A DNA stretch of 64,000 nt from Aquimarina agarivorans (GTDB lineage: Bacteria; Bacteroidota; Bacteroidia; Flavobacteriales; Flavobacteriaceae), in the NCBI RefSeq assembly GCF_000218485.1, contig NZ_AFPB01000181.1:29844-93843 (forward strand), read 5' to 3'. Of the stretch, positions 20,629 through 30,401 are shown in pieces. A model generated the notes under the pieces. That model saw only the letters and a list, made by a program, of their open reading frames with translations, did not search any database and had not been told where the DNA came from. Position numbers and translations under genes: made by a program. How positions within the stretch are numbered: position 1 is the first letter of the stretch; each line of letters opens with the position of its first letter.

Positions 20629-22083
20629 ATGGCAACGTGTAATATTAGCTCGTTATTACCTTATGTGCCCAACGCTACAAAACCTTGGAACAGGACAAGG
20701 GCACAACACTTATATAGGCGACTTACTTATGGTGCATCACCAACAACAATAACTGAAGCGTTGAGCCAAAATCCACAGGAACTCATTGATCAGTTAATGG
20801 ATGAGGCTATGGCAATTGCGCCTACGGCAGCACCGTCATGGGCATTTAAAGGGAAACAGGAAGTAGAAGATGAAGGTTTGGATTTTGAAGAAACCAATCA
20901 GGAAAACCTGATGGAATGGCGTGTCAGAACTGTAAATGATCAATCTGCTAATGGGTTACAATCCTTACTAACTATATTTTGGCATAATCATTTTGTAACA
21001 CAACTCAGCACTTACAATTGTGCTCATTTTGTTTTTGAGTATTACAATATGCTTCAAAAACATTGCCTTGGCAATTTTAAAACTTTTGTGAATGAAATTG
21101 GATTGACAAGCGCTATGTTAATGTTTTTAAATGGAAAGGATAATAAAAAAAATAAGCCCAATGAAAATTATGCGCGCGAGCTTTACGAATTATTTACCTT
21201 AGGAGAAAATAATGGATACACTCACGCTGATATTGTTGAAACTTCAAAAGCATTAACTGGGTATAATGAAGGGAGGTATTGTGAATTTGTAACTTACAAT
21301 CCTGATACTTTTAATAATGCTGAAAAAACAATTTTTGGAAGAACAGGAAATTGGAATTACAATGATGTAATTGATATTCTTTTTGATGAGAAACCACTGG
21401 AAATTGCCCAATTTATCGTTGCTAAATTGTATCGCTTTTTCGTGAGTCCAAGCGAAAGTGAAAATATAATAAATGAACTAGCAATTGATTTTGCCAAGGA
21501 TTTTGAAATAGCCCCATTACTGAGAAAATTATTCAAGAGCGAGCATTTTTTTGATGACAACGCTATAGGAACTTTAATTAAAAGTCCTTACGATATAAAT
21601 TTAAATTTTTTAAAGACCATTTCTTATGAATTGGACGATGAAAAAAAATTGAATTTATTTTGGCAATCAGGCGCAGCAGGACAAAGCTTTTATCAACCTG
21701 TTGACGTGGCAGGTTGGCAAGGAGATTATGACTGGATAAATACAAGTACGTTAACTGCTAGGTGGTCCTTTAATGATAATTTGACATGGCAATTGTGGGA
21801 TAGTGAAACAGGAGACAGGGAAAAGTTTAGAAGTTTTGCAAAAGAAGCCTCCAACAATAGTAAGGATGTTTATACCGTAGTAAAAAACATTGTGGATACG
21901 TTACTGCCAAGGGGGCTAAATACGGAGTCTGATTACGCTATTGCTACAGATATATTTATGGCAAACGTTCCCGAAAATTACTTTACTGATGGTACCTGGA
22001 ATTTGGATTTTGAATCTGTACCATGGCAAGTAGTTTTATTATTGCAACATATTTTTAGATCACCCGAATTTCAACTTAAATAA
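20629..22083 (+). CDS. DUF1800 family protein
   Basis: The 484-residue protein belongs to DUF1800, found with DUF1501 proteins in many environmental bacteria; its biochemical role is unknown. Typical blocks are RAQHLYRRLTYGASP near residues 24-38, TIFWHNHFVT near 117-126, NENYARELYELFTLG near 178-192, and the C-terminal FYQPVDVAGWQGD near 352-364. No signal peptide is evident at this start. The DUF1501 gene follows after seven bases, so the two form an operon. A polysaccharide- or surface-linked role is often suggested but is not shown by the sequence. Confidence 0.85.
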   Translation: MATCNISSLLPYVPNATKPWNRTRAQHLYRRLTYGASPTTITEALSQNPQELIDQLMDEAMAIAPTAAPSWAFKGKQEVEDEGLDFEETNQENLMEWRVRTVNDQSANGLQSLLTIFWHNHFVTQLSTYNCAHFVFEYYNMLQKHCLGNFKTFVNEIGLTSAMLMFLNGKDNKKNKPNENYARELYELFTLGENNGYTHADIVETSKALTGYNEGRYCEFVTYNPDTFNNAEKTIFGRTGNWNYNDVIDILFDEKPLEIAQFIVAKLYRFFVSPSESENIINELAIDFAKDFEIAPLLRKLFKSEHFFDDNAIGTLIKSPYDINLNFLKTISYELDDEKKLNLFWQSGAAGQSFYQPVDVAGWQGDYDWINTSTLTARWSFNDNLTWQLWDSETGDREKFRSFAKEASNNSKDVYTVVKNIVDTLLPRGLNTESDYAIATDIFMANVPENYFTDGTWNLDFESVPWQVVLLLQHIFRSPEFQLK

Positions 22084-22090
22084 CTTACTT

Positions 22091-23728
22091 ATGTGTACAA
22101 ACCATATAAAAAAACATACGGCTAAGCCAGGTTCAGATATACACAGGCAAGAGCATGAACGTTGGAATCGCAGGTCTTTTTTGCAAGCCTTGGGGTTAGC
22201 AGGTGGAGGAACAATGATGTTGGCAAATACAAATATTACAGCTTCAAAACCATCTGAACTTACAGCTGCGATTGCAGCGGCGGATACTGAAAATATTTTA
22301 GTGTTAATACGCTTAAAAGGGGGTAATGACGGACTTAATACAATAGTACCAATTTACGATTATGATACCTATGCTAATTTAAGACCTACCTTAAAAATAC
22401 CCGAGAGCCAGTTGTACAAATTAAATGATGATTTTGGTATCCCTCCAGCAATGAAAGATTTTGAATACATGTGGGGTGAAGGTGCCATGAAAGTGATTCA
22501 TGGAGTAGGGTATGAAAATCAAGACCTTTCCCATTTTAAGTCATCCAACATTTGGGCAAATTCTGATCCTGAAGATATTGAGGATTCTGGTTTTATGGGA
22601 CGTTATTTTGAAGAACTTTATCCAGATTTTTTAGCCAATCCGCCTGAAATACCCGCAGCCATACAAATTGGAAGCATTGGGAATTTAATTTTTGATGGTC
22701 GTGGTGTAAGTAATTATGCTATTACTGTTGCCAATCCACGTCAATTGAGAAATATTGGTGAAAATGGAACACTACACGGTCTGAACGATATCCCTGATTG
22801 TACTTATGGTGATCGCCTTAAGTATTTACGAAGCGTTACTAATAATACATTTACCTATGCAAAAAAAATTAGCAAAGCATTTGATCAGGCAGGGGAAGCT
22901 ACGGTGCCCTATGAAGTTTTAGAGGAAGGTCAACGCGGAGGATTAGGGGAGCAACTAAAAATTGTAGCACGAATGATTCGAGGGGGTCTAGGGACAAAGG
23001 TATACATGGTGGCATTAGGGGGATTTGATACTCATGGCAACCAAGGAGAAACGCATCCAGATCTTTTAAAAAGCTTATCGAATTCTGTGAAAGTTTTTTT
23101 TGATGATTTAGCAACAGCAGGTTTAGAAAAAAATGTAATGGCAATGACTTTTTCAGAATTTGGACGCAGGGCAGAAGAAAATGGCTCCAATGGAACTGAT
23201 CACGGGCAGGCAGCACCAGTAATGTTATTTGGCCCAACATTAGATGATAACGGTTTTGTGGGTAGTCACCCTGATCTTAGCGATCTTGATGTTATTGGTA
23301 ATTTAAAATATAACTTTGATTTTAGAGAAATTTATGCAGCCGTAATGAAGGATTGGTTATGTGTAGATGCCGATGCCGTGGATAGGGCACTTCTTTTAAA
23401 ATCTCCTTTTGAAACCAAAAACTTTGGTTTTACCTGTAGGGCAATTGATGCTGAGGTAAATTCAGATTTGAATTTTTTTCATTCTACAAGTATCCAAAAC
23501 GATCAAACTTTTTTGCATATTCAACAATTAGGTACTGCTCATATAAATATATCGCTTTATGATATGACAGGCGCTTTTATCAAGGTGGTAAAAAATTCAA
23601 TGATGTTTGAAGGCAGTGAAACCATAAATCTTTCTGAAGTAGTTGGAAAAGGCTACAGTTTAGGAATCTATATTTACCGTATTCTCGTAGGCGATAAAAA
23701 GTTTAGTGCTAAAGTATTTATTAAGTAA
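22091..23728 (+). CDS. DUF1501 family protein with Tat-type signal and T9SS-like C-terminal tail
   Basis: The 545-residue protein is a DUF1501 (sulfatase/alkaline-phosphatase-like fold) member. Motifs include LVLIRLKGGNDGLNTIVP near residues 70-87, GGFDTHGNQG near 313-322, and FSEFGRRAEENGSNGTDHGQA near 354-374. The N-terminus carries a twin-arginine pattern, RRSFLQALGLAGGG (about 27-40). The last 75 residues (LYDMTGAFIKVV, GIYIYRILVGD, ending KVFIK) resemble a type A T9SS sorting domain, implying export by Tat and then transfer across the outer membrane. It is the partner of the DUF1800 gene just upstream. Confidence 0.85.
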   Translation: MCTNHIKKHTAKPGSDIHRQEHERWNRRSFLQALGLAGGGTMMLANTNITASKPSELTAAIAAADTENILVLIRLKGGNDGLNTIVPIYDYDTYANLRPTLKIPESQLYKLNDDFGIPPAMKDFEYMWGEGAMKVIHGVGYENQDLSHFKSSNIWANSDPEDIEDSGFMGRYFEELYPDFLANPPEIPAAIQIGSIGNLIFDGRGVSNYAITVANPRQLRNIGENGTLHGLNDIPDCTYGDRLKYLRSVTNNTFTYAKKISKAFDQAGEATVPYEVLEEGQRGGLGEQLKIVARMIRGGLGTKVYMVALGGFDTHGNQGETHPDLLKSLSNSVKVFFDDLATAGLEKNVMAMTFSEFGRRAEENGSNGTDHGQAAPVMLFGPTLDDNGFVGSHPDLSDLDVIGNLKYNFDFREIYAAVMKDWLCVDADAVDRALLLKSPFETKNFGFTCRAIDAEVNSDLNFFHSTSIQNDQTFLHIQQLGTAHINISLYDMTGAFIKVVKNSMMFEGSETINLSEVVGKGYSLGIYIYRILVGDKKFSAKVFIK

Positions 23729-23826
23729 TAAATTACATGAATATGATTTAAGCGTTTTGTGAAAAATATTTTTTTTACACAAAGTTATTAACATTTTTTA
23801 TATTTTCGCCGCTTAAACATGTAGTC

Positions 23827-26800
23827 TTGAATTTTATAAAAAAAAATTTACTTTTTTTTCTTACATTTTATTTCTCCTTTTCAACATACGGACAATGTAA
23901 TGTAGAAGAAACTATTACCATTTGTAATATGGAATCTATCGATTTTGATTCTGATGGTGATCCCGATGGAATTATTAATTTAAATGATGAGTATGTCAGG
24001 CAAACAGGTACCACTTTAGAATCAGGTACTTGGTCAATTGGTGCAAGATTTCGTATAGCCCTTGATGAAGCATCGGGAAACGTTTCGTTATGGGCATTAC
24101 AATCAGCTACTACTGATGAAAACGCAACAGATTACAGGTTTGAGTTATCCACTGCTTCTTGTGGTACTGATGTTGCAGCTACTGTTACTATTGTACTAGG
24201 GCCGTTTTCAGGTGTTCCCATATCATCGTTTGTGGTTGAAGCTTGTGATCGCGATCCTTATGATTTATTTGAAACCTTAGCCTCTAATCAAACTACACCA
24301 CCACCTCATTTGAATGGCCAATGGACCTATAATGGTTCTAGCGCTAGTTTCCTTGGGTTTGTTGAAGAAGGTTCATCGGAATTTATTGCAAAAATACCAT
24401 ATCAGTCAGGATTGCCTTTGGTGGATCAGGAAGTTTTTGATTTTACCTACACGGTAACAAGTAGCGCTACCTGTCAAATGGTGTCAAGTACTAATGTTAG
24501 TGTGTCTGTAGTGCGTCAGGTGAGTGCAGGTTTTGCATTTGATACGCCAGTATGTGAGAGTCAGATTTTGAATGGCGAATTTGATTCTGAAATTGATCTG
24601 AGAGATGATCAATATTTGATAGCTGAAGATCAGGAAGGTATTTGGAGGCAAGATCAAGACCCAACTGGAGAAATTGAAGATGAGTTGGATTCATTTATTG
24701 ACTTAAAAAGAATTTATGAGGAACGCGTTATTAATGATGGTCCGCGATTTGGACATCGAGATTTTGAATTCGCTTACACCGTAGAGCAGCGTTCAGGTGT
24801 TTGTAGGGATAGTACAGCCAGAGTTTCATTTACCTTTTTTGAAAGCCTACGACCTTTCAGTCAAAGTACAACAAATAGTAGCTTTTGTTTAAATGACAAT
24901 GCTCAGTCTTCAGTAAATTTATTAGACCTTATTGAATTTGCAAATGAAGATGGTACAGATTTTATTTATGATAATATTTCAGTACATACTACCTGGTCAC
25001 AATTATCTGGACCCGAATCTATCGATATTCAGCCTGAAATAGGCACAGCGGGTATTGTTAATTTTAGAAAAGAAGGAGCAACTGGAAATAGCCCAAGTGC
25101 ATTTATAAGTCCTGGAGAGTATGTTTTTAGGTATTCGGTTGATCCTTGGATTAATGCACCAGATATAAGGGTGGCTTGTCTGGATGGTACAACGACTAGA
25201 GTCAATACATGTGTAAATCCTTGTCAACCTCAGTCGGCAGAAATTACTATTTCTATGCTTCCATTTGAGTATGCAGGTATTGGTACCAGTGGTTTAGAAT
25301 TCTGTGAATCTGACGATCCAGTAAATTTAAGAAGCCTTTTGGAAACCAGTAATCCGAGCGATTCAATTTCAACAACTGGTGTATGGACAGATAATGAAGG
25401 GAACGTTGTGGCTAATGAGTTTGTATTTACTGAAATTGATGCGGATCAAAACCTCACATTGACTTACACAACGACGCATCCAACTAGTGGTTGTGTGGAT
25501 ACGGCTACTTTAAGTTTTACCATAAATGATAGGGATTCTTTGGGCGGAGCAGGCGAAAGTGTTGCAATTAATGTGTGTTCAAACAACAAAAATCTAAATT
25601 TATTTGATAAACTTGGCGGGAGTCCTGATGATGTAGGAAGCTGGTCAGGGCCTGATGATTTTTCATCATCAGAACATGATTTTGAATTTCAGTTTAACAA
25701 CGCTGATTTACCAAAATTACAAGCAGGTGTGTACACATACACCGTAGGAGGTGCCACAAACTGCGAACTTGTAAACGAAGCAACGGTAACAGTTCAATTT
25801 GTTGATCCGGTCACTTTTAGTGCGCCTATTATGCGTTTTTTCTGTAAAAATGACGGTAACATTGATTTATTAACTGTAATTGAAAGCGCTTTACCTAATG
25901 ACGGTACTTTTATTGATACAGATGCCTCTGGTGCTCTTGATGGGTCAACACTAAATGTGGATGCTTTGATTGGTGGGATATATAATTTTGAATATGTTTT
26001 TGATAATTCGCCGTGCGATTCCCCAGTAAGGGAGCTAATTATTGAAATTATTGACGATGTAACTCCACCAACAGCTGGTATTGGTCCAGATGAACCTATA
26101 CGGGTATGCTCAAGTAATTTAACAATCAATTTATTTGATCAATTAACAGGAAACCCATCAATGTCTGGTAGGTGGAATGGGCCTTTTAGTTATGAGTCGG
26201 ATAATTTTTTAGGTGAATTTGATAAGGATAATATTGAATTACCCATTTTAGGACCTGGTGTATATACCTATACCGTTGGTGGTAGGGGTGAATGTGGTAT
26301 TCCAACACAAGTACAATCAAGGGTTCAAATTGAAATTGTTGATCCTATAAGCATAGGCGAAGATGTAAATGCATCTTTTTGTAAACTAGATGGTCGGGTA
26401 AATCTGTTTACATTATTGGATGAAGATACTACACGAACGGGAGCGTTTGTTGATATTGACAATACAAATGCATTGGATGCTGATGGAAACTTGGAGTTTG
26501 CTACTTTGGACTCTGGTATATACAATTTTCAATATGCAGTAACTAATGCAGCTCCATGTGATGTTTCTTCACTTAACGTAGAAATTGATTTGGTATCCCT
26601 TCCAGTACCAGTCGTGGCAAACCCCACCTTTTGTATTTTGGACGGAAAGCGATTAGAAGATATTCCAGTAACAATTTTTGATAAAGACGGGAATATTATA
26701 GATGCCTTAAATTTAAATTGGTACGCAACATCGGAGACTTCGGAAAAAATAGTAAATAATCCTAAACTTTTTGATGGAGATGTGTTTTATCTTGCCAATG

Positions 26801-27222
26801 GTGGTGTAGCGATCAATGATCAGGAATGTGAATCGGAAAGAGTTGCGGTAACTGTTACTATATTAAATGTTGGTGAAACTGCTCAAAATGGTGCTATTAT
26901 CTGTCCGTTAGATTTGCAGGATGGTGTTTCTCCAAACGGAGATAATCAGAATGATACGTTTAAGTTGGTGCAAATGGGAGCACTTGTCAACGGAAAACAA
27001 TTTAATATTCCCGAAGCATTTCCTGATTTTAATTTAGAAATTTACAACCGATACGGAGTTAAAGTTTACAAAGGAGAAATTAACACACCTGAGTTTAATG
27101 GCACCAGTAATCAATCCTTAAGCATTGGAAGTGATTTGCCAACGGGAGTTTACTTTTACATCTTTAGTCCAAATTTTAAAAATAACGCGCCAATACAAGG
27201 TAGCTTCTACTTAAGCAAATAA
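23827..27222 (+). CDS. Large secreted protein with T9SS type B (gliding-motility-associated) C-terminal sorting domain
   Basis: The 1131-residue product starts at a TTG with a signal peptide (NFIKKNLLFFLTFYFSFSTYGQ). The middle consists of beta-rich adhesin-like modules with paired cysteines. Two tandem copies of an approximately 180-residue unit are visible (about 579-757 and 758-930), each with VCSxNxxxNLFDxL, a GVYTYTVGG strand and a following FCKxDG segment. The C-terminus has the CHU_C/type B sorting domain: GVSPNGDNQNDTFKL near 1035-1049, LEIYNRYGVKVYKG near 1074-1087 and PTGVYFYIF. The next two genes, PorP/SprF and an OmpA protein, are the usual companions of such substrates. A surface adhesin role is inferred. 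Confidence 0.88.
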   Translation: MNFIKKNLLFFLTFYFSFSTYGQCNVEETITICNMESIDFDSDGDPDGIINLNDEYVRQTGTTLESGTWSIGARFRIALDEASGNVSLWALQSATTDENATDYRFELSTASCGTDVAATVTIVLGPFSGVPISSFVVEACDRDPYDLFETLASNQTTPPPHLNGQWTYNGSSASFLGFVEEGSSEFIAKIPYQSGLPLVDQEVFDFTYTVTSSATCQMVSSTNVSVSVVRQVSAGFAFDTPVCESQILNGEFDSEIDLRDDQYLIAEDQEGIWRQDQDPTGEIEDELDSFIDLKRIYEERVINDGPRFGHRDFEFAYTVEQRSGVCRDSTARVSFTFFESLRPFSQSTTNSSFCLNDNAQSSVNLLDLIEFANEDGTDFIYDNISVHTTWSQLSGPESIDIQPEIGTAGIVNFRKEGATGNSPSAFISPGEYVFRYSVDPWINAPDIRVACLDGTTTRVNTCVNPCQPQSAEITISMLPFEYAGIGTSGLEFCESDDPVNLRSLLETSNPSDSISTTGVWTDNEGNVVANEFVFTEIDADQNLTLTYTTTHPTSGCVDTATLSFTINDRDSLGGAGESVAINVCSNNKNLNLFDKLGGSPDDVGSWSGPDDFSSSEHDFEFQFNNADLPKLQAGVYTYTVGGATNCELVNEATVTVQFVDPVTFSAPIMRFFCKNDGNIDLLTVIESALPNDGTFIDTDASGALDGSTLNVDALIGGIYNFEYVFDNSPCDSPVRELIIEIIDDVTPPTAGIGPDEPIRVCSSNLTINLFDQLTGNPSMSGRWNGPFSYESDNFLGEFDKDNIELPILGPGVYTYTVGGRGECGIPTQVQSRVQIEIVDPISIGEDVNASFCKLDGRVNLFTLLDEDTTRTGAFVDIDNTNALDADGNLEFATLDSGIYNFQYAVTNAAPCDVSSLNVEIDLVSLPVPVVANPTFCILDGKRLEDIPVTIFDKDGNIIDALNLNWYATSETSEKIVNNPKLFDGDVFYLANGGVAINDQECESERVAVTVTILNVGETAQNGAIICPLDLQDGVSPNGDNQNDTFKLVQMGALVNGKQFNIPEAFPDFNLEIYNRYGVKVYKGEINTPEFNGTSNQSLSIGSDLPTGVYFYIFSPNFKNNAPIQGSFYLSK

Positions 27223-27224
27223 CA

Positions 27225-28142
27225 ATGAGATTTAGTATATTTTTTATAATCGCACTGGTTTTTTGTACAGTAGCTACAGCACAGCAAGAACCACAGTATT
27301 CCCAGTATTTGTACAATATGAGTACGGTAAATCCGGCTTATGTAAAGGGGCAAGCAGGATTATTTTCATCAGGTATTTTATACCGAAAACAATGGCAAGG
27401 TATTGAAGGAGCTCCTGAAACAGCTAATATTTTTGGTAGTATTCCTTTTGGAGAAAAAATTGAAATGAGTGTTAATTATGTGCATGATGCTATTGGCGAT
27501 GCTATACAAGTACGCAATGATTTTTTAAATGTGGATTTTGCCTACATTACAAACTTATCCGAAAGTTTACGTCTATCCTATGGTTTAAAAGCGGGTATTA
27601 ATAGTTTTAAACTAAATGCACTTGGATCAGATGTTGCTAGTGATCCAGCTTTTCAGGACAATACTTCGCAACTAAATATGTCAATAGGGGCAGGGGTGTA
27701 CTTATTTGATTCAAACTTTTATGCAGGGGTATCATCACCAAATTTATTACCAAGTGATGCTACATTAAATACTATTAAAGTAACGCAAACAGCTATTCAT
27801 TTATATGGGGTTTTTGGTTATGTTTTTGATATTTCGGACTCGGTAAAATTAAAGCCTTCAACCGTTATCAAGCAAGTAGTAGGAGCGCCAGTAACTTTTG
27901 ATATTTCTGCAAATACTTTAATCTATAATCGTTTTGAGGTAGGAGCATCCTATCGTTATCAAGATGCGTTTGTAGGGTTATTAGGTTTCAAAATTACTCC
28001 TGACTTGCGTATAGGATATGCTTACGATTTTAGCTTAAGTAATTTGAGTAGTACAAGTAATGGAAGTCATGAAATTATGTTATTGTTCGATTTTGATTTA
28101 CTTCATTTAGGAAATAAATATACATCACCAAGATTCTTTTAA
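27225..28142 (+). CDS. PorP/SprF family type IX secretion membrane protein
   Basis: The 305-residue protein has a signal peptide (ending ATAQQ) and the PorP/SprF opening QEPQYSQYLYNMSTVNPAYV, followed by repeated beta strands of an outer-membrane barrel. SprF in Flavobacterium johnsoniae is needed for secretion of the adhesin SprB, and PorP/SprF paralogues typically sit directly after a type B sorted protein, as here (2-base gap). The likely job is to secrete or anchor the preceding adhesin specifically. Confidence 0.92.
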   Translation: MRFSIFFIIALVFCTVATAQQEPQYSQYLYNMSTVNPAYVKGQAGLFSSGILYRKQWQGIEGAPETANIFGSIPFGEKIEMSVNYVHDAIGDAIQVRNDFLNVDFAYITNLSESLRLSYGLKAGINSFKLNALGSDVASDPAFQDNTSQLNMSIGAGVYLFDSNFYAGVSSPNLLPSDATLNTIKVTQTAIHLYGVFGYVFDISDSVKLKPSTVIKQVVGAPVTFDISANTLIYNRFEVGASYRYQDAFVGLLGFKITPDLRIGYAYDFSLSNLSSTSNGSHEIMLLFDFDLLHLGNKYTSPRFF

Positions 28143-28145
28143 GCC

Positions 28146-30170
28146 ATGAAATTAAGACTAGTAACTACAATTGCCTTGTTGATTTCAATAGCAGCAATGG
28201 CACAAAAAAAGAGCAGAGGAGATCGTTATTTTAAGAATGGGGATTATTTAAATGCTATTACTGAATATAAGAAACAGCTGAATAATAAAGAATATACAAA
28301 ACATATTTTTGAAAATATTTCTACTGCTTACTACAACACTTTTCAATACCGAAAGGCCTACCGTACACTTAGAAGTTTGTTGAAAGGAAAATTTCAAGGA
28401 ACTGATAAAACTTATGATAATGAGTTCAACTTTAAAATGCATCAAGTGTTGTCAGCTTTAGGCGAATATGATAAAGCAGTTGAATTTTTGGCTTTATATA
28501 AGAAAAATGAAACTGATGGTGTATTTGACAAGCAAGAAGCTATTTCAATTATTGAGGCTTTCAAGTTAAAGGATGAAGATTATAAAATAAAAAACGACAA
28601 ATCACTTAATACAGCTTCAGCAGAATTTGGAGCAGTTAAAAAGGATAGTATGCTATATTTTGTCTCGGACAGGTCGCCAAATGGTATTGAAGGAGTGCTT
28701 AATAAATTCAATAAAACATACCGTTGGACGCATCGTCCATTTTTAGATATTTACCAAGTAAGTGTGGATAGTTTAAATAAGCCAGTATCGGAAGTGACTC
28801 CATTTTCAAAAACAATAAATTCCAGTTTACATGAGGGTAATTTTTGCTTTTCAAAGGATGGCAACACCCTGTATTTTTCAAAAAGTAATGCTGAGCGCGG
28901 AAGGAAAAAATTTGATACAATAAGAAATAATGCCATTCATCTGTACCGCTCCGTGTTGTCGGACAGTTTAAAAGTGTGGTCTAAGCCTGAAAAATTACCT
29001 TTTAATAATGTAAATTATTCCGTGGAGCATCCCTCCTTAAGCCCTGATGGAAAAAAGTTATATTTTGCCTCTAATATGCCTGGTGGATATGGAGATTTTG
29101 ATCTTTACTACGTTGATATAACTGGGGAAAATACTTTTGGTGTTCCAGTAAATTTGGGTCAGGTAGTAAATACGGCAAGTAGAGACCAATTTCCATATAT
29201 AAATGAACAGGGGAATTTGTTTTTTTCATCAAATGGCCATTTAGGATTAGGGATGATGGATATTTTTGTATCTGAAAAAGTATCTGAAAATTTTACAAAA
29301 CCTATAAATTTAGGAGCGCCTATCAACTCAAGTTATGATGATTTTTCGTTGACATACAGTAATGAAACGGAAGGTTATTTTGCTTCAAACAGAAAAAAAA
29401 CTGATGACATCTATCGATTTACTCAAATAGGAGAAATTTATTTAAGAAAATACAAAGCAAAATTTGAAGTGCGAGATGTTGAAACAAAAGAGTTTGTGGA
29501 AAATGTTGAAGTAAGTTTGTGGAACAAAGAGGAGGTTTATAATAAAATACTAACAAATACTGCTGAATTTAGTTTGTCAATTTTTCCTGGGAAATATACT
29601 TTTAAAGCATCAGCCGAAGGGTACGAGTCTCAAACTAAACCTATATTAATTCAGGAAAAGGCAAATAAAATTTATGTGATTTATTTACAGAAAAAGGTGT
29701 TGACGGTTGCAGAAGTTAAAAAAAAGAAAGCAGAAGTAAATTCGCCGAAAGTAATTAAAAGTCAATTAATTAATGACAAGGTAGGTCCTCCAGTAACTGA
29801 ACGTAATGGAAAATTATATTTTGATTTACCACCGATATATTTTGACTATGATAAATGGAATATTCGAGCCGACTCAAAAAAAGTACTCGAAGAATTTGCT
29901 TTAAAGTTGGAAAAGTATAAATCGGTATACATCAAAATTAGTTCACATACGGATAGTCGTGGTACAAAAACTTACAACCAATTACTTTCGGAAAAAAGAG
30001 CAGAGTCTACACGTAATTATTTGGCATTGGTTGGTTATGTAAATGCTCGTAGAATGCAATTTGAAGGCTTTGGTGAATCGGTGCCCTTAATTAGTTGTGA
30101 TGGAAAAGTATGTTCCGAAGAAGAGCACCAAACCAATAGGCGTAGTGAGTTTGAAATTATAAAGTATTAA
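28146..30170 (+). CDS. OmpA family protein with TPR and PD40 repeats
   Basis: The 674-residue product has a signal peptide (ending IAAMAQ), an N-terminal TPR-like helical region (about 25-140), WD40-like PD40 beta-propeller repeats (for example HPSLSPDGKKLYFASNMPGG near 297-316), a carboxypeptidase-regulatory-like domain (about 435-515), and a C-terminal OmpA peptidoglycan-binding domain (IYFDYDKWNIRADSKKVLEE near 564-583, SHTDSRGTKTYNQLLSEKRA near 600-619, NRRSEFEI at the end). It lies three bases after the PorP/SprF gene. This architecture matches PorE-like proteins thought to tether type IX secretion parts to the cell wall. Confidence 0.9.
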   Translation: MKLRLVTTIALLISIAAMAQKKSRGDRYFKNGDYLNAITEYKKQLNNKEYTKHIFENISTAYYNTFQYRKAYRTLRSLLKGKFQGTDKTYDNEFNFKMHQVLSALGEYDKAVEFLALYKKNETDGVFDKQEAISIIEAFKLKDEDYKIKNDKSLNTASAEFGAVKKDSMLYFVSDRSPNGIEGVLNKFNKTYRWTHRPFLDIYQVSVDSLNKPVSEVTPFSKTINSSLHEGNFCFSKDGNTLYFSKSNAERGRKKFDTIRNNAIHLYRSVLSDSLKVWSKPEKLPFNNVNYSVEHPSLSPDGKKLYFASNMPGGYGDFDLYYVDITGENTFGVPVNLGQVVNTASRDQFPYINEQGNLFFSSNGHLGLGMMDIFVSEKVSENFTKPINLGAPINSSYDDFSLTYSNETEGYFASNRKKTDDIYRFTQIGEIYLRKYKAKFEVRDVETKEFVENVEVSLWNKEEVYNKILTNTAEFSLSIFPGKYTFKASAEGYESQTKPILIQEKANKIYVIYLQKKVLTVAEVKKKKAEVNSPKVIKSQLINDKVGPPVTERNGKLYFDLPPIYFDYDKWNIRADSKKVLEEFALKLEKYKSVYIKISSHTDSRGTKTYNQLLSEKRAESTRNYLALVGYVNARRMQFEGFGESVPLISCDGKVCSEEEHQTNRRSEFEIIKY

Positions 30171-30284
30171 TGAGAATAATAGAACGGTATTTAATTTATT
30201 AAGGATAGCAGCTCCTTTGGGTGTTAACCATAATGTTTTATTAAAATCATTTTAATAGTGATTAAAAAAGTAAAAAATTCTTTG

Positions 30285-30292
30285 TACTTTTG
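30285..30292 (+). promoter_or_regulatory. rpsA promoter -7 box
   Basis: TACTTTTG matches TAnnTTTG exactly. It predicts a transcript start near 30299 and a leader of about 100 bases. No good TTG was found at -33. Confidence 0.55.
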
Positions 30293-30311
30293 CACTCCAT
30301 TTGTGGTGTTA

Positions 30312-30384
30312 GGTTAAACATTTGGAAATAAACTTTATAAAACGCTTTTACAACGTAGCCATAATTAACCTTATCGTTGTAAAA
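30312..30384 (+). promoter_or_regulatory. Structured rpsA leader, possible pseudoknot
   Basis: Two helices can form in the leader: AGGTTAA (30312-30318) with TTAACCT (30365-30371), and TTTTACAACG (30347-30356) with CGTTGTAAAA (30375-30384). The left arm of the second lies inside the first and its right arm outside, which is H-type pseudoknot topology. It ends 17 bases before the rpsA ATG. Autoregulation by S1 is known for rpsA in other bacteria; applying that here is inference. Confidence 0.5.
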
Positions 30385-30401
30385 TACAAATTTTATCTTC
30401 A

